This document shows, piece after piece, positions 58,201-59,949 of a DNA stretch of 59,949 nucleotides. The notes beneath the pieces are model-generated. The model was not told where the DNA came from. It saw nothing but the letters and a program-made list of their open reading frames with translations, and did no database searches. This DNA is from Myxococcales bacterium. Its GTDB lineage: Bacteria; Myxococcota_A; Polyangia; Palsa-1104; JAEUJZ01. Positions within the stretch are counted from its first letter, which is position 1. Every line of letters begins with the position of its first letter. A program made the translations under genes and the position numbers. The stretch lies in contig JAEUKB010000018.1 in the NCBI GenBank assembly GCA_016794365.1, positions 1 through 59,949 of the forward strand, read 5' to 3'.

Positions 58201-59949
58201 GCGTCGGACGCTGCGCCGCAGGAACCAGCGAATAGGCCGCTTGCTGGACGCGATCGTGTAGGAACCGATAGGTGACGCGCCGATCCAAGTCCGCCGAGAG
58301 TCCCTGATGCTCGTGACCGAGCAGTCGTGCGTCTGCCTCGACGGGAACACTTAGCCCTTCGCGCAGCGTGTCCCACACGGCACTGGCGGTGTCTTGGGTG
58401 GTCAGCTCGCACAGCTGGCTCAGCAGCTCCAGATCGAACTGGTTGCCGATACAAGCCGCAAGCTGGAGGACGCGCTGCGTCTGCTCGGGCAGCAGCCGAA
58501 TCTTGTTGATGGTGAAGGTGACGACGTTGTCGGTGACCTGTCGCGTCTGGATCTCTGGCAGGTTCCATTGCCAGCTCTCGACGGAAAAGTCGAAGCGAAT
58601 CAGCCCGTCAGCATGCAGCGTCAGCAGACACTGGTTTACAAAGAACGGATTGCCGTGGGTCTTTTCGTGCAGGACGTGCGCAAGTGGCTCGATGCGCTCA
58701 GGCTTGGTGCCAAGCAGCTCTGACAGCATCTGCTGCACGTCGCTGAGTGTGAGCGCTTCGACTTCGATCTTCTGCGGCGTGGTCGCTTGCTGACGCAGCG
58801 CAGCGAGCAAGATGCTGAGCGGATGCGTCGAGTCCACTTCGTCCGAGCGATAGCTTCCGACGATCAGCAGGTGACTGCGCGTCGGATCGGTCAGCACCAC
58901 CTGCAGAAGTCCCAGCGAGGCGCTATCGGCACAGTGCAGATCGTCGAGGAACAGCACCAGCGGATGATCTTCCGTCGCAAAGACGTGAAGGAAGCTCTGT
59001 ACCACCAGGTTGAAGCGGTTCTGTGCTTCGCTCAGTCCGACTTGCGCCAGCGCGGGCTGCGCTCCGATGATGAACTCCAGCTCGGGAACCAGATCGGTGA
59101 TGAGCCGTCCGTTTTGACCGAGCGCAGCCAAGATCGCGCTGCGCCACTTTTGCAGACCGTCGGTGCCTTCGGACAGAAGCTGCAAGCACAGGTCGCGGAA
59201 GCACTGCGCCAGCGCAGAGTACGGAACCGTCTGATTGGCGCGCTCAAAGCGACCTTGCGCAACGATCGCAGAAAGACGCGTCACCGAGCGAATCAGCTCA
59301 AGTCCCAGCGCAGACTTGCCAACACCCGCCGCACCGAGCAGACAGACCAGCTCTCCCGAGCCTTTCTTGGCACGTTGGAATGCTTCGAGCAGCGCATCGC
59401 TCTGTGTTTGACGACCGTAGAGCTTTTGGGACAGACGCAGCTCGGTGCTGTGATCACGCTGGGCCAGCACAAACGGCTCGATGGTGCGGCTGGTTTGCCA
59501 CTGGGTCAGACAGCGTTCCAGATCGGCGCGGATTCCGTACGCACTCTGGTAGCGATCCTCGGGCGCTTTGGCGAGCAGCTTCAGGATCAAAAGCGACAGC
59601 GGCTCTGGAATCGCAGGAACGAGCTGATGCGGTGGTGTCGGTATGCGTGCGATGTGACTGTGAACCAGCTCAATCGGATCGATCGTTGTAAAGGGAAGCG
59701 TTCCCGCGAACAGCTCGTAGAGCAACACACCGAGCGAATAAAAGTCGGTGCGATAGTCAATCAAGCGGTTCATTCGCCCGGTCTGTTCCGGTGAGGTGTA
59801 CGCGAGCGACGCCTCGGGAAGCGGAACCGCAATCGCACTCTTGCTGGCTTGAGAGCTCTGCGCCGCCGAGCCAAAGTCAATCAAGTGAACCTGAAGCCCA
59901 CTTGTCGTTTGATCGACGATCAGATTCTGCGGCTTGATGTCTCGGTGGA
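55250..59949 (-). CDS. Large Ser/Thr kinase - AAA ATPase - GAF - STAS protein (partial)
   Basis: More than 1,560 residues are visible; the 5' end is cut by the window edge. The visible sequence enters at the kinase catalytic loop HRDIKPQN, then DFGS. A P-loop (LLGAAGVGKSALGLEL, about 190 residues after DFG) and Walker B (VLFLDDLHCAD) show an AAA-type predicted ATPase of the protein kinase-adenylyl cyclase-style signalling class. A long helical TPR-like region follows (about 600-1130), a GAF domain (IVLDRLLEQVLRLVAANAGAQRGFLLLDRDG ... SLLCLALKVRGRLSGVLYLENN), a coiled coil, and a C-terminal STAS domain with RsbR-type signature (IDITGMKHVDTNVASMLIRAAAALRLLGTQSVLTGIRAEIAQTL). STAS Thr in VDTN is the position that RsbR phosphorylates, so it may control a partner-switching stress pathway. 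No partner kinase or stressosome genes are seen. Confidence 0.9.
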   Translation of the reverse strand, partial: HRDIKPQNLIVDQTTSGLQVHLIDFGSAAQSSQASKSAIAVPLPEASLAYTSPEQTGRMNRLIDYRTDFYSLGVLLYELFAGTLPFTTIDPIELVHSHIARIPTPPHQLVPAIPEPLSLLILKLLAKAPEDRYQSAYGIRADLERCLTQWQTSRTIEPFVLAQRDHSTELRLSQKLYGRQTQSDALLEAFQRAKKGSGELVCLLGAAGVGKSALGLELIRSVTRLSAIVAQGRFERANQTVPYSALAQCFRDLCLQLLSEGTDGLQKWRSAILAALGQNGRLITDLVPELEFIIGAQPALAQVGLSEAQNRFNLVVQSFLHVFATEDHPLVLFLDDLHCADSASLGLLQVVLTDPTRSHLLIVGSYRSDEVDSTHPLSILLAALRQQATTPQKIEVEALTLSDVQQMLSELLGTKPERIEPLAHVLHEKTHGNPFFVNQCLLTLHADGLIRFDFSVESWQWNLPEIQTRQVTDNVVTFTINKIRLLPEQTQRVLQLAACIGNQFDLELLSQLCELTTQDTASAVWDTLREGLSVPVEADARLLGHEHQGLSADLDRRVTYRFLHDRVQQAAYSLVPAAQRPTLHLRIARLLQQRSGGEIDDSEVFELANHLLHGASELADPDERRRAARVQLRAGKRAKLSTAYQASATYLQAGVELIPSSGWDSDYELTFDLSVELAESHYLSGKLAQAEALFDVMLPRLRSSADHVRVAVLRIELYATKGEMVKALHAGLDGLARFDVTFPTEPQEQMAALGSAVGEFKTLIGDRPIAALAHLPICMDAQQLLIQRLLLVSCTPAFFLNPTLMSLLVMKLATLSLRHGNTEFTSYAHISYAVIAGNILGNYAEAYEFGQLGLSLNKKFKNQSLECRLNGLFSGFINCYQRPLRSGLEYLQAGIKAGMETGDLIFVGYCCFHTVTHLLGAGEELTSVNQEIDRLLTVARRAREPFAIGALQLARQMLLSLTGQLGSRSSLSGRDFDEDQFITAIKQTEFSTLLCWYYAVKLQLDYLYGSYDQARKWMHEAQVHLGGAMGLHFVTDLFFYSSLTLLALGQSDKEDSADGQLLAKMIEQLSVWASAFPKSYRHKYVLVLAEGARLRGSYSEAMDLYDQAIALSQQGEFFHHNAIASELCGRFLQKQGRSRLSSVYIRDAYYGYERWGASHKIAQLLEEHPSLQRDVLLNGTRDPVSPTVTTSSSLTTSGFLDLATVLHAAQSIASEIVLDRLLEQVLRLVAANAGAQRGFLLLDRDGTLTIEASITVNPDVVQVGLGIPLEKSSELAHSIVQLVAHTREALVLSNASTDSRYASDPYVLSRKPKSLLCLALKVRGRLSGVLYLENNVAEDTFTADRIELLRLLSGQAATAVENAILYGRLKDVGDRLQKSNEELRRSNADLIQRTHELAAANERTQQELAERVRIERERANLQDEVIRIQSARLAEIAAPLIPITDEIMVLPLIGTMDTARAQQVIETVLDGAQHHRARVVIIDITGMKHVDTNVASMLIRAAAALRLLGTQSVLTGIRAEIAQTLISLGVDLSGVVTRSTLQSGIAFAASRHGVSSLAKLVKQKS

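Overview
The window reads as a chromosomal segment of a myxobacterium-like organism (Myxococcota or former Deltaproteobacteria). The evidence is the mix of genes: four Hanks-type Ser/Thr kinases, lipoproteins built of short 'IWAVG..G..H.DG..W' propeller repeats, an OmpA protein with thrombospondin type 3 repeats, a surface protein with a MYXO-CTERM-like tail, an intracellular polyhydroxyalkanoate depolymerase, a P450 and many short lipoproteins. Base composition is fairly GC-rich except for two clearly AT-richer islands, the lipoprotein at 8100-9650 and the restriction-modification pair at 30616-33156. No phage, transposase, rRNA or CRISPR array was seen.

Layout. 1-5509: MFS exporter, a cytochrome b-like membrane protein translationally coupled to an ECF41-like sigma factor, a DUF2293 protein and PhaZ. 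5442-12196: leftward block with a secreted protein and a tight kinase / lipoprotein / TPR / kinase cluster. 12470-17715: thioredoxin, ethanolamine-type permease, CinA-like protein, P450 and an exported protein. 18076-23301: rightward trio of B12-type radical SAM protein, molybdopterin oxidoreductase and ATP-grasp ligase. 23367-29694: a 14-repeat propeller lipoprotein, a 7TM receptor-kinase whose kinase domain is cut off at the catalytic loop, an XRE-HTH/EgtD-like methyltransferase fusion and an RRM protein. 29695-33789: a 0.9 kb stretch without a credible gene, then a XamI-like restriction endonuclease and its methylase, bracketed by an imperfect 58-bp repeat. 33896-36506: PI-PLC lipoprotein, CCA/poly(A) polymerase, tRNA-Leu(CAG) with a terminator. 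36845-40057: a four-gene operon of two unrecognised proteins, an ATP-dependent ligase with a novel C-terminus and a YegP-like protein. 40125-46312: dienelactone hydrolase, GST, an orphan CheB with a degenerate receiver, a DUF2325 protein and an unknown protein that share an operator-like palindrome, and an SDR. 46671-54916: cell-envelope genes. 55250-59949: a very large kinase-AAA-GAF-STAS protein cut by the window edge.

The most distinctive non-coding signals are: (i) a dispersed element of about 140 bp present at both ends of the window, each time next to the stop codon of a leftward gene; (ii) short tandem arrays with 11- or 12-bp period lying 6-17 bp beyond stop codons; (iii) GTCTG-N6-CAGAC palindromes at matching distances upstream of two neighbouring genes, one with two further operator-like sites spaced 72-73 bp; (iv) three exact TGCAA-N5-TTGCA palindromes, two of them 80-90 bp upstream of starts. 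The best candidate for an undescribed system is the ligase operon at 36845-40057. All assignments are by reading the sequence; no search or computation was run.
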